Under the pieces are notes generated by a model that was given only the letters and a program-made list of their open reading frames with translations, ran no database searches and was not told where the DNA came from. 7,547 bases of DNA from Bacteroidales bacterium (lineage in GTDB: Bacteria > Bacteroidota > Bacteroidia > Bacteroidales > Paludibacteraceae), in assembly GCA_900771035.1 (NCBI GenBank), contig CAAGML010000157.1, positions 1-7,547 of the forward strand. The letters are read 5' to 3'. Shown in pieces: positions 1 to 6,032 of the stretch. The first letter of the stretch is position 1. Every line of letters begins with the position of its first letter. The position numbers were made by a program, and so were the translations under genes.

Positions 1-135
1 CAAGACCGAGAGCAGAGGCCAAGCTTGCTTGGACTATGCCGAGGTTAGGACAGGTCTGCAAAGCAAATCAGCAAGATGTCAAAATTACTGCAAACCGAAA
101 GCAAAGAGCTTGCTCATTTGCTGAGGTGCAGAGTA
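1..135. repeat. structured intergenic repeat-like element, cut by window edge
   Basis: No gene is supported here; the reading frame at 36-242 lacks any recognisable domain. The stretch is rich in internal symmetry. A near-palindrome CCAAGC-TT-GCTTGG lies at 19-32. An inverted pair lies at 62-75 and 109-122, with 13 of 14 bases complementary. CTGCAAA recurs at 55-61 and 88-94. On the minus strand TAATTTTG at 80-87 fits the Bacteroidetes -7 form TAnnTTTG and is preceded by TCGGTTTGCAG. From memory, similar sequence recurs between genes in Prevotella and Bacteroides genomes, often just ahead of a -7 box, so this may be a dispersed repeat carrying or adjoining a promoter that faces left out of the window. 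That recollection is unverified. Confidence 0.35.
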
Positions 136-262
136 CTTTATTAAAAAAAATAAATTCAAAAGCGTCCAATCATGAACCATCAGCCTTGTTTCCTAAAAAC
201 ATAATTAATAGAACCACCCTTAACATAACGTTGAATTTATAGAACTCACCATAATATCGTCA
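136..262. other. AT-rich intergenic stretch downstream of hemW
   Basis: This stretch lies beyond the stop codon of hemW and contains no gene I can support. It has an A-tract at 143-150 and a 10-base inverted repeat, ATAAATTCAA at 150-159 against TTGAATTTAT at 231-240, which may be chance in such AT-rich sequence. I see no GC-rich hairpin followed by a T-tract on the minus strand, so no convincing intrinsic terminator for hemW is visible. Confidence 0.4.
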
Positions 263-1357
263 TCAAATGAACACATCGGATATTATCATATCCGAGACAA
301 AAAATCCATCTTCGGTTAAAGCACATCTGCCATCTTTAATCTGAACCAGTCCTGCGAATTTCGTCATAGCACGCTCAAACTTTTTACGCCGCTCTGTTCC
401 AAAACGTTCTTCCATCAAACGCAAAACAACTCCCCGTCTTGTCCTCAATCCCAACATAACCATCTCATTAAAACAATCCTCTTCGCTAAGAATTTCGTCA
501 TTCCAAAACCGTTCACCGTTCTCTATCAAACGACAGTATTTCAACGTATTGCCAACGTTCCAACGCCTCTCGGATTTTCCATCGTATGAGTGTGCGCCAG
601 GGCCCAAACCTATATAACTCCTGCCACTCCAGTAGCCGCTGTTATGACGAGATTCATGACCAGATTTTGCCCAGTTTGAAATCTCGTAATGGACATAACC
701 AGCCTCATGAAGTCTGGAAGAAATCATACGGAACATCTCGGCGGACGTCTCGTCATCCACCCCGGAAATACCTTTTTTGGTTATCTTGCTACCCTCTTCC
801 ATCATAAGCGAATATGACGAAATATGTTGAACCCCCAAGTCCAGTATTCCATCCAATGTCTTCGTCAAACCGTTACCAGGAACACCGAAGATAATGTCAC
901 ATGAAATATTGGAAAATCCCGCACGCTGAGCCCTTCGCACAGCATTAACGGCATCATCTGCGCTATGACGTCTCTCCATCCACCGCAGCTGCTCGTCATC
1001 GAGACTCTGCACACCGACACTGAGTCTGTTGACACCGGCATTCCGCAGCCCCTCTAACCACTCTTCGCTCATATCCTCGGGGTTACACTCAACGGTCCAT
1101 TCCGTCAAACCTCTCATGACAAATCTCTCCTCGACAATACGCCTGAGACGCACAATATCGTCAACGGACAGCATACTGGGAGTCCCGCCACCGAAATACA
1201 GAGTTTCCGCCTCGCCCTCACATCCACGCATGAGGAGTTCCCTCTCAACAGCCGACAGCCAACGCTCCTTTAATCCGATATTCGTGCCACTGACGAAATC
1301 GCAATAGGAACATTTATGCCTACAGAAAGGGACGTGTATGTATATCATCTGTCTCAT
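263..1357 (-). CDS. hemW: HemW, radical SAM heme chaperone (formerly annotated as HemN-like coproporphyrinogen III oxidase)
   Basis: A 364-residue cytoplasmic radical SAM protein. The N-terminal 4Fe-4S motif CxxxCxxC is at Cys12, Cys16 and Cys19. Position 21, where HemN carries a fourth Cys, is Phe, which argues for HemW rather than a true oxygen-independent coproporphyrinogen oxidase. SAM-binding and barrel motifs follow in order: GGGTPS (56-61), ECNPED (90-95), RLSVGVQS (111-118) and DIIFGVPG (154-161). The HemW-type signatures YEISNWA (224-230), HNSGYW (238-243) and GLGPGAHS (250-257) come next, then the HemW C-terminal domain with LGLRTRRGV. HemW family members bind heme and deliver it to target proteins; that role is family knowledge. 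Length is normal. Met1 is used here, but Met4 (1346-1348) sits closer to the conserved IYIHVPFC and is an alternative start. The gene is divergent from the GSCFA gene and has its own promoter. Confidence 0.93.
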   Translation of the reverse strand: MRQMIYIHVPFCRHKCSYCDFVSGTNIGLKERWLSAVERELLMRGCEGEAETLYFGGGTPSMLSVDDIVRLRRIVEERFVMRGLTEWTVECNPEDMSEEWLEGLRNAGVNRLSVGVQSLDDEQLRWMERRHSADDAVNAVRRAQRAGFSNISCDIIFGVPGNGLTKTLDGILDLGVQHISSYSLMMEEGSKITKKGISGVDDETSAEMFRMISSRLHEAGYVHYEISNWAKSGHESRHNSGYWSGRSYIGLGPGAHSYDGKSERRWNVGNTLKYCRLIENGERFWNDEILSEEDCFNEMVMLGLRTRRGVVLRLMEERFGTERRKKFERAMTKFAGLVQIKDGRCALTEDGFFVSDMIISDVFI

Positions 1358-1374
1358 GCCGCCGTAATTTCCCG

Positions 1375-1382
1375 CAAAGGTA
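1375..1382 (-). promoter_or_regulatory. -7 box of the hemW promoter
   Basis: Read on the minus strand this is TACCTTTG, a full match to the Bacteroidetes -7 form TAnnTTTG, followed by GC. It ends 17 bases before the hemW ATG, giving a very short leader of about a dozen bases. A TTTTG at 1395-1399 is nearer than the usual ~19-base spacing, so no good -33 element is assigned. hemW has no Shine-Dalgarno sequence. Confidence 0.65.
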
Positions 1383-1426
1383 CGAAAATATTTTCAAAAT
1401 GCGCTCATTATGTCATTTTATTTTAT

Positions 1427-1434
1427 TATCTTTG
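1427..1434 (+). promoter_or_regulatory. -7 box of the GSCFA / C1 peptidase / LRR promoter
   Basis: TATCTTTG, followed by GC, matches TAnnTTTG. It lies 22 bases before the chosen ATG of the GSCFA gene. The sequence upstream is AT-rich but has no clear TTTG-type -33 element. This box helps decide the start of the gene, because the longer reading frame would begin upstream of the promoter. It probably drives all three rightward genes, since no other promoter is visible before 3735. Confidence 0.65.
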
Positions 1435-1456
1435 CCCCAGATTACGCAAGTATGCG

Positions 1457-2398
1457 ATGCGACTGACAACCGCCATAAAAGTTCCTAAGTTTCCGACCAT
1501 TACACATGCCAGCAACATTATGATGTTCGGCTCGTGTTTTGCCACGTGCATGGCTGAACGACTCCTGAGTCTCCGTTTCAACGTCATCTCAAATCCCTTT
1601 GGCATCACATACAACCCTGTTTCGATAGCAAATTCACTGAAAAGACTTGCCTCTGACAGACCATATACGGCAGGAGAACTCAGAGAACACAACGGGCTCT
1701 ATTTCTCACCAGACCATCACGGAAGTTTCTCCTCATCGTCACAAGAGCAGACTCTCGATAATATCAACACAGCATTCATTGAGGCGTCAAAAGCCATACG
1801 GCAGACCTCGCATTTCGTACTGACACTGGGTTCGTCGGTTGTCTATGAACAAGACGGAAAGGTGTGGAACAACTGCCACAAACTTCCCCAGAGACTCTTC
1901 ACCAAACGCCGGCTTACGGTTGATGAAGCGTTCAACGCACTATCGCCGATAATAGAGCTGTTTCCTGACAAAAAGTTCATACTTACAGTCTCGCCCGTAC
2001 GCTATATGGCCGACCATAACTCAACGAATAAAGCTACGCTGCTTCTTGCCGTTGACAGGTTGTGCCTGACATACGGAAACGTCATATATTTCCCCGCTTA
2101 CGAAATACTGTTGGACGAGCTGCGCGATTACCGTTTCTACGCCGACGACATGCTGCACCCGTCGTCATTGGCGGAAGAGATAATCTTCGACCGCTTTGCC
2201 GAGACTTATTTCACAGCCAACACCCTTGCCCTGAATCAGGCAATTGCCAAACTGAAAGCCATGCGGGAACACCGTCCGCTGCACCCTGATTCGGAAGAAT
2301 ATACACGTTTCAAATCAAATCTACAAGAATATGAAAAAACTGTTACTGATGCTCTCGCTCGCAGTCGTGACGCTGTCGATGACTGCGCAATCCGTTGA
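1457..2398 (+). CDS. GSCFA-domain protein (SGNH-hydrolase-like), function unknown
   Basis: A 313-residue protein of the GSCFA family, named for the motif seen here at residues 25-29 (GSCFA, candidate nucleophile Ser26). Other conserved-looking blocks are NPFGITYNP (46-54), LTLGSS (122-127), WNNCHKLP (137-144), TVSPVR (177-182) and a C-terminal block with ADDMLHPS (229-236). In SGNH-type esterases the catalytic Asp and His come from a DxxH block, and D231/H234 fit it. The family is uncharacterised as far as I know; an esterase or acyl-transfer activity on a glycan is inference only. No signal peptide is visible. The frame is open back to 1316, but that would overlap hemW and start before the -7 box, so ATG 1457 is used. 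The last 22 codons overlap the start of the peptidase gene in another frame. Confidence 0.87.
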   Translation: MRLTTAIKVPKFPTITHASNIMMFGSCFATCMAERLLSLRFNVISNPFGITYNPVSIANSLKRLASDRPYTAGELREHNGLYFSPDHHGSFSSSSQEQTLDNINTAFIEASKAIRQTSHFVLTLGSSVVYEQDGKVWNNCHKLPQRLFTKRRLTVDEAFNALSPIIELFPDKKFILTVSPVRYMADHNSTNKATLLLAVDRLCLTYGNVIYFPAYEILLDELRDYRFYADDMLHPSSLAEEIIFDRFAETYFTANTLALNQAIAKLKAMREHRPLHPDSEEYTRFKSNLQEYEKTVTDALARSRDAVDDCAIR

Positions 2399-3713
2399 CG
2401 GTTCAATCACCCCGGAGATGATGAACCGCATCAAATCATCGTACAAAAACACATCGACTGACAAAATGGTGAGAAACGCCATTGCCGCATGCGACACCAA
2501 GGCTCTTTCCGTCAATCAGGAGAACCGTCAGGCGGTGGACGACAAATTCTCCAACCGTGTTCCCAACAAAGGCATAACAGACCAGAAACGTTCCGGCCGC
2601 TGTTGGCTGTTCTCAGGGCTCAACGTGCTGCGCTCCAAAGCCATCGCACGTTACAATCTGAATGATTTCCAGTTCTCGCAGGCATACATCTTTTTCTATG
2701 ACCAGCTTGAGAAATCAAATCTTTTCCTACAGATGGTGATAGACACACGCAAGGAGAAACTCGACTGTCAATCAGTGGAATGGCTATTCTCAAACCCAAT
2801 AAACGATGGCGGGACATTCACTGGAGTGGCAGATTTGGTGAACAAATACGGACTGGTTCCATCATCGGCAATGCCGGAGTCGAAAGTGGCAAACGCCACC
2901 TCGCAGATGTCTGACATACTGAAGACGAAACTCCGTATGGCAGGAATAAATCTCCGTGACATGTCAGACCGCAAAGCCTCGATGGCTGAACTTCTACAGT
3001 ATAAGGAGCAAACCCTCTGCGAGATTTACCGCATTCTCGCACTATGTCTCGGCACACCTCCAGCGACGTTCACATATCAGCGGAACGACACTGCGGAACT
3101 GAAGACTTATACCCCTATGGAGTTTGCCGCCGAATACGGCACCGCCGAAATCTGCAATGACTACATTATGTTGATGAACGACCCGACACGCGAATATTAC
3201 CGTTGCTACGAGATTGACCGTGACCGCCACACTTACGAAGGTCACAACTGGCTGTATGTCAACCTTCCCATTGAAGACATCAAACAGATGGCAATCGCCT
3301 CAATCAAAGATTCCACGGCAATGTATTTCTCGTGTGACGTGGCTAAATTCTTGGACAAAGAGCGTGGACTTCTTGACATAGCAAACTACAGCTACGAGGA
3401 TCTTTGGGGCGTTACCCTCCAGATGGACAAACGGCAGAGAATAGCCTCGCGCGCTTCCGGCTCATCTCATGCCATGACGCTGGTGGCTGTTGACCTCAAG
3501 GACGGCAAACCTACAAAATGGATGGTCGAGAACTCGTGGGGTGCTACCGCAGGCCATAAGGGACACCTTATAATGACCGACGAATGGTTCAACGAATATA
3601 TGTTCCGCCTTGTCGTATGCCGCAAATACGCGACACCACGCACACTTGAGGTGCTGAAGACCAAGCCAATCAAACTTCCATCGTGGGACCCTATGTTCGC
3701 TCCTGAGGAATAA
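2331..3713 (+). CDS. exported C1B-family cysteine peptidase (bleomycin hydrolase / PepC-like aminopeptidase)
   Basis: A 460-residue papain-fold peptidase of the bleomycin hydrolase group. Catalytic residues are all visible: oxyanion Gln85 and nucleophile Cys91 in TDQKRSGRCWLF, His380 in GSSHAMTLVAVD, and Asn401 in VENSWG. Enzymes of this group are usually self-compartmentalising hexameric aminopeptidases whose C-terminal tail enters the active site; here the tail ends WDPMFAPEE, slightly longer than the WDPMGALA-type ends I recall. Unlike cytosolic PepC, the N-terminus is a signal peptide: MKK, a hydrophobic core (residues 4-17), then TAQ with likely cleavage near residue 19-20 and no lipobox Cys, so the enzyme is probably periplasmic. 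It begins inside the 3' end of the GSCFA gene, a 68-bp overlap, and no Shine-Dalgarno sequence precedes it, so cotranscription is likely. Substrates are unknown. Confidence 0.9.
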   Translation: MKKLLLMLSLAVVTLSMTAQSVDGSITPEMMNRIKSSYKNTSTDKMVRNAIAACDTKALSVNQENRQAVDDKFSNRVPNKGITDQKRSGRCWLFSGLNVLRSKAIARYNLNDFQFSQAYIFFYDQLEKSNLFLQMVIDTRKEKLDCQSVEWLFSNPINDGGTFTGVADLVNKYGLVPSSAMPESKVANATSQMSDILKTKLRMAGINLRDMSDRKASMAELLQYKEQTLCEIYRILALCLGTPPATFTYQRNDTAELKTYTPMEFAAEYGTAEICNDYIMLMNDPTREYYRCYEIDRDRHTYEGHNWLYVNLPIEDIKQMAIASIKDSTAMYFSCDVAKFLDKERGLLDIANYSYEDLWGVTLQMDKRQRIASRASGSSHAMTLVAVDLKDGKPTKWMVENSWGATAGHKGHLIMTDEWFNEYMFRLVVCRKYATPRTLEVLKTKPIKLPSWDPMFAPEE

Positions 3714-3734
3714 TCCATTAAAACACACAGTGAT

Positions 3735-5000
3735 ATGACAATCCTATTTTCTCTGCTTCTGACCGTGTCAGCGATGTTGACTGTTGACAACATCAACTTC
3801 ACCATTGCCGACAATGAAGCCACGGTAACCTATTCGCCAGACGCAAAAGGCGTGGTGACAATTCCACAGACGATACGCTTCAAGGGTGCCACATGCCCAG
3901 TCGTTGCAATAGCGGACTCAGCGTTTTACGATGTCTATGAAGTGACCGACATCACTTTGCCACGTTCCATAAGGTCAATTGGCGGTTTCGCGTTTTTCAA
4001 CACATCGATAAACAAACCAATCTACACAAAAAACGTTTTCGCATACCTGCCTTTCGAGTACAAGGGCGAATACGAGATTCCCAAAACCATCACCGAAATC
4101 ACATCCGGAGCATTCTGCGGATGTGCCGACCTGACGGGCGTGACATTGCCAAAGAAACTTGAAAAAATAGGCGGATACGCTTTCTTAGGCTCAGGCGTGA
4201 CAACCCCCGTGATGTCAGACACACATTTCGCCTTCCTGCCAACGGGACACAAGGGGGCATTCATCATTCCGGACGGTATAACCACCATTGCGGCAGGAGC
4301 TTTTTTCGGCTGTGACGAGTTGACACGTGCCGACATTCCGTCATCGGTGACAAATATCGGAGAGAGTGCTTTCCGAAGATGCACCAGTCTGGATTCCGTC
4401 ATAATTTCGTCATCTGTGACATCAATAAATCCTTATACTTTCGATGGTTGCAGGAAACTTATCTATGTGGTCCTTCCTCCACAAATAGAGGTGATAGGTC
4501 ACCACGCTTTCAATGAATGTTCATGGCTGTCACGCATTGATTTCTCGAAAACTGCCATACGGTCAATCGAGGATTACGCATTCTATGGATGTGTGGCACT
4601 CCAGAAAATCACGCTTCAGGAAGGTCTCACGCACATTGGCACTTACGCCTTCAACCAATGTAACGACCTCAATGAGATAAATATTCCCCAGTCGGTGACC
4701 TACGTCGGAAATGAGGCTTTCGAGCACACAAAAATCAACACTCCACTGTTCTCGAAAACAGTGTTCATCCGTCTCCCAGAATCCACGACAGGCACTTATA
4801 CAGTTCCTGAAGGAATCACGACAATTGTTGACCACGCTTTCTCGTTCTGTCAGAGATTAGAGGCAATTATCCTCCCAACGTCAGTACGCACAATAGGGAA
4901 GGGAGCTTTCCGTTTCTCAAGCATTCGCTCAATAAATATTCCTGAAGGAGTCACGGTTGACGATTCAGCCTTCGAGGGGTGCAAGTATCTCAAGAAATAA
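3735..5000 (+). CDS. BspA-type leucine-rich-repeat protein
   Basis: A 421-residue protein made almost wholly of BspA/LRR_5-type leucine-rich repeats, with recurrent units of the form IP.sVt.IG..AF..C..L from about residue 57 to the end. Three 39-residue composite modules interrupt the regular ladder (residues 92-130, 155-193 and 334-372), each holding xxP....xxF..LP, a short loop with Gly, then a normal repeat ending in AF..C. The N-terminus (MTILFSLLLTVSAML) is hydrophobic but lacks Lys or Arg, so it is an atypical signal peptide at best; no upstream in-frame start exists before the peptidase stop. The sequence ends within a repeat, with no sorting domain visible. BspA-like proteins often act in surface adhesion or ligand binding, but no ligand can be inferred here. 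It starts 21 bp after the peptidase stop, likely the same operon. Confidence 0.88.
   Translation: MTILFSLLLTVSAMLTVDNINFTIADNEATVTYSPDAKGVVTIPQTIRFKGATCPVVAIADSAFYDVYEVTDITLPRSIRSIGGFAFFNTSINKPIYTKNVFAYLPFEYKGEYEIPKTITEITSGAFCGCADLTGVTLPKKLEKIGGYAFLGSGVTTPVMSDTHFAFLPTGHKGAFIIPDGITTIAAGAFFGCDELTRADIPSSVTNIGESAFRRCTSLDSVIISSSVTSINPYTFDGCRKLIYVVLPPQIEVIGHHAFNECSWLSRIDFSKTAIRSIEDYAFYGCVALQKITLQEGLTHIGTYAFNQCNDLNEINIPQSVTYVGNEAFEHTKINTPLFSKTVFIRLPESTTGTYTVPEGITTIVDHAFSFCQRLEAIILPTSVRTIGKGAFRFSSIRSINIPEGVTVDDSAFEGCKYLKK
4008..4850 (+). repeat. three 39-residue composite LRR modules within the BspA-like gene
   Basis: The modules are encoded at 4008-4124, 4197-4313 and 4734-4850, each exactly 39 codons long. 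They share the pattern [IV]-[NT]-x-P, a Phe at module position 11, a Leu-Pro pair at positions 14-15, a Gly at about position 20, then [IV]-P, I-T-x-I and A-F-x-x-C. The first two start 63 codons apart, and four or more ordinary repeats separate the second from the third. This suggests past duplication of a larger unit inside the gene. Confidence 0.75.
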
Positions 5001-5019
5001 TAAACACATTAGACAATAG

Positions 5020-5060
5020 AAGCCGCCCCTACGACATTCGTCATAAGGGCGGCTTTTTTT
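5020..5060 (+). terminator. intrinsic terminator after the LRR gene
   Basis: A 9-bp perfect stem, AAGCCGCCC (5020-5028) with GGGCGGCTT (5047-5055), leads into seven T residues (5054-5060). The loop contains a smaller ACGA/TCGT pairing. It lies 20 bp after the LRR stop codon and should end the GSCFA-peptidase-LRR transcript. Confidence 0.92.
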
Positions 5061-5178
5061 GGCTCTATAACGTTCGTGTGAGTGACCCCCAGGTTTTTAT
5101 ATTTTGGGTGACGAATTCCCGAAGTCCGGATGAATAGAGTGTGTAATGGAGGAATAATATGAAGTAGAGCCAAAAAAA
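5054..5178. repeat. 14-bp inverted repeat spanning the gap between two converging terminators
   Basis: TTTTTTTGGCTCTA at 5054-5067 is perfectly complementary to TAGAGCCAAAAAAA at 5165-5178, 97 bases apart. The T-run of each terminator, read on its own strand, is thus followed by the same GGCTCTA. Between the arms (5068-5164) I see no gene, only AT-rich sequence. Confidence 0.8.
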
Positions 5179-5201
5179 AGCAGTCCTGAAAACAGGACTG
5201 C
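5172..5201 (-). terminator. intrinsic terminator after the Cys-rich lipoprotein gene
   Basis: A 9-bp perfect stem, GCAGTCCTG (5180-5188) with CAGGACTGC (5193-5201), closes an AAAA loop. Read on the minus strand it is followed by eight T residues (5172-5179). It lies 27 bp beyond the lipoprotein stop codon and faces the terminator of the LRR gene. Confidence 0.93.
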
Positions 5202-5228
5202 CTGTGATTTCACCCGATTTACGATGGA

Positions 5229-5873
5229 TTACTCAGCTGGAGCAGCAGGAGCAGCTGGCTTGCAGCAGAGAACCTGAATGTAGTACTCAGAGAGATAAGC
5301 CTTGCCTTCGAGAGAGTCGCGCTCAGCAATCTGCTGAAGCATACCCTGAAGTTTCATCATAGGGCAGCAAGCAGAGTCACCCTCAGCGTGCTCAGCGCAG
5401 CACTGGTGCTCGCCTTCCTCGTGTTTCTCGCAACCTTCCTTACCGCAGCATTTCTCGCCGCCCTTGCCTTCGCAGCACTCTTTAGTCTCGCCGTTAGCAG
5501 CAGCGATAGAGTCAGCCTGCATCTTGGCAGTGAGCTCAGCAATCATAGCGTTGATGTCGTCGGCAGTGGTCTGCTTCTCGCAAACGATACCTTTGACGCG
5601 GACAACCTGACCCATGAGAGCCTGGTCGAAAACAGAATCCCAAACGCATTTGTACTCAGTGCCTGCGAACATCATCTTAGTACCAGTGCACTGGCAGATG
5701 TGCTCAACTGTACCCTCGAGAAGAACGGTATCACCTACCATTTCTGCGATAGAGTCATTAATAGATGTTGCCTCAACAGCAACCTCTTCTTCAACTTTCT
5801 CACTGCATGACATCATTGTGCCAAAAGTGAAGGCGATGGCGAGAGCCACAAATCCGAAAAGTGTCTTTTTCAT
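5229..5873 (-). CDS. Cys-rich lipoprotein with probable OB-fold-like N-terminal domain, function unknown
   Basis: A 214-residue predicted lipoprotein: MKK, a hydrophobic stretch (residues 5-20), then a lipobox-like MMSC with lipidated Cys23. Residues ~45-100 hold a compact beta-rich region with VLLEGTVEHICQCTG, a Cys-x-Cys pair (60, 62) and VVRVKGIV; the pattern resembles small OB-fold lipoprotein domains of Bacteroidetes that carry a H-x-C motif, but this is a weak recollection. Residues ~130-170 are a charged, low-complexity segment with Cys-Cys doublets at 133-134, 142-143, 158-159 and 169-170 plus Cys148 and several His; a fifth doublet is at 203-204, before an Ala-Pro tail. That makes 15 Cys besides the lipidated one, suggesting metal or heme binding or disulfide packing. 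The AU-rich leader, good promoter and strong terminator suggest a well-expressed single gene. Confidence 0.85.
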   Translation of the reverse strand: MKKTLFGFVALAIAFTFGTMMSCSEKVEEEVAVEATSINDSIAEMVGDTVLLEGTVEHICQCTGTKMMFAGTEYKCVWDSVFDQALMGQVVRVKGIVCEKQTTADDINAMIAELTAKMQADSIAAANGETKECCEGKGGEKCCGKEGCEKHEEGEHQCCAEHAEGDSACCPMMKLQGMLQQIAERDSLEGKAYLSEYYIQVLCCKPAAPAAPAE

Positions 5874-5947
5874 TGTAAAAATGATTAGTTATTTGTATTG
5901 AAAAATAGTGGATTGCGTGATTGTAAGATTCCTCACGAAACCGGGTG

Positions 5948-5955
5948 CAAAGGTA
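5948..5955 (-). promoter_or_regulatory. -7 box of the Cys-rich lipoprotein promoter
   Basis: Read on the minus strand this is TACCTTTG, followed by GC, identical to the hemW box. A TTTG (5972-5975, minus) lies 16 bases upstream and could serve as -33 element with short spacing. The resulting leader is about 70 bases, its last 30 very AU-rich, which is favourable for initiation without a Shine-Dalgarno sequence. Confidence 0.68.
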
Positions 5956-6000
5956 CAACTTTTTTCGCTTTCAAAAGCACTTTTTCTCAAAAAAATTTTC

Positions 6001-6008
6001 TATCTTTG
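6001..6008 (+). promoter_or_regulatory. -7 box of the ion channel promoter
   Basis: TATCTTTG, followed by GC, matches TAnnTTTG and lies 24 bases before the ATG at 6033. The upstream A/T runs hold no clear TTTG -33 element at the expected distance. It places the start at 6033 rather than at the upstream in-frame ATG at 5898, which would precede the promoter and overlap the leader of the divergent lipoprotein gene. Confidence 0.65.
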
Positions 6009-6032
6009 CAAATCATTTGTCACACGTATTTT

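Noticed and set aside
150..240. 10-base inverted repeat at 150-159 and 231-240
   Set aside because: The arms are A/T only apart from one base pair and 71 bases apart; chance is a sufficient explanation and no terminator follows.
36..242. 68-residue reading frame at the left edge
   Set aside because: Its sequence has no domain, it lies over symmetric repeat-like DNA and an AT-rich stretch, and there is no promoter or ribosome binding signal for it on the plus strand.
1316..1456. Upstream extension of the GSCFA reading frame
   Set aside because: It would overlap hemW, begin before the -7 box at 1427, and add residues that do not resemble the family N-terminus; ATG 1457 fits better.
4022..4402. 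126-residue minus-strand frame inside the LRR gene
   Set aside because: It is an antisense shadow arising from the repetitive plus-strand coding pattern; no independent signals support it.
5148..5167. GGAGG followed by ATG at 5159 between the two terminators
   Set aside because: It gives only Met-Lys before a stop codon, in a non-coding gap, so it is probably coincidental.
5388..5810. Long plus-strand reading frame opposite the lipoprotein gene
   Set aside because: It is an antisense shadow of the Cys/Ala/Glu-rich gene; it has no promoter and no recognisable motif.
5898..6032. 45-codon extension of the channel gene
   Set aside because: It would begin upstream of the -7 box at 6001 and read through the divergent lipoprotein promoter; the added residues look like translated intergenic DNA.
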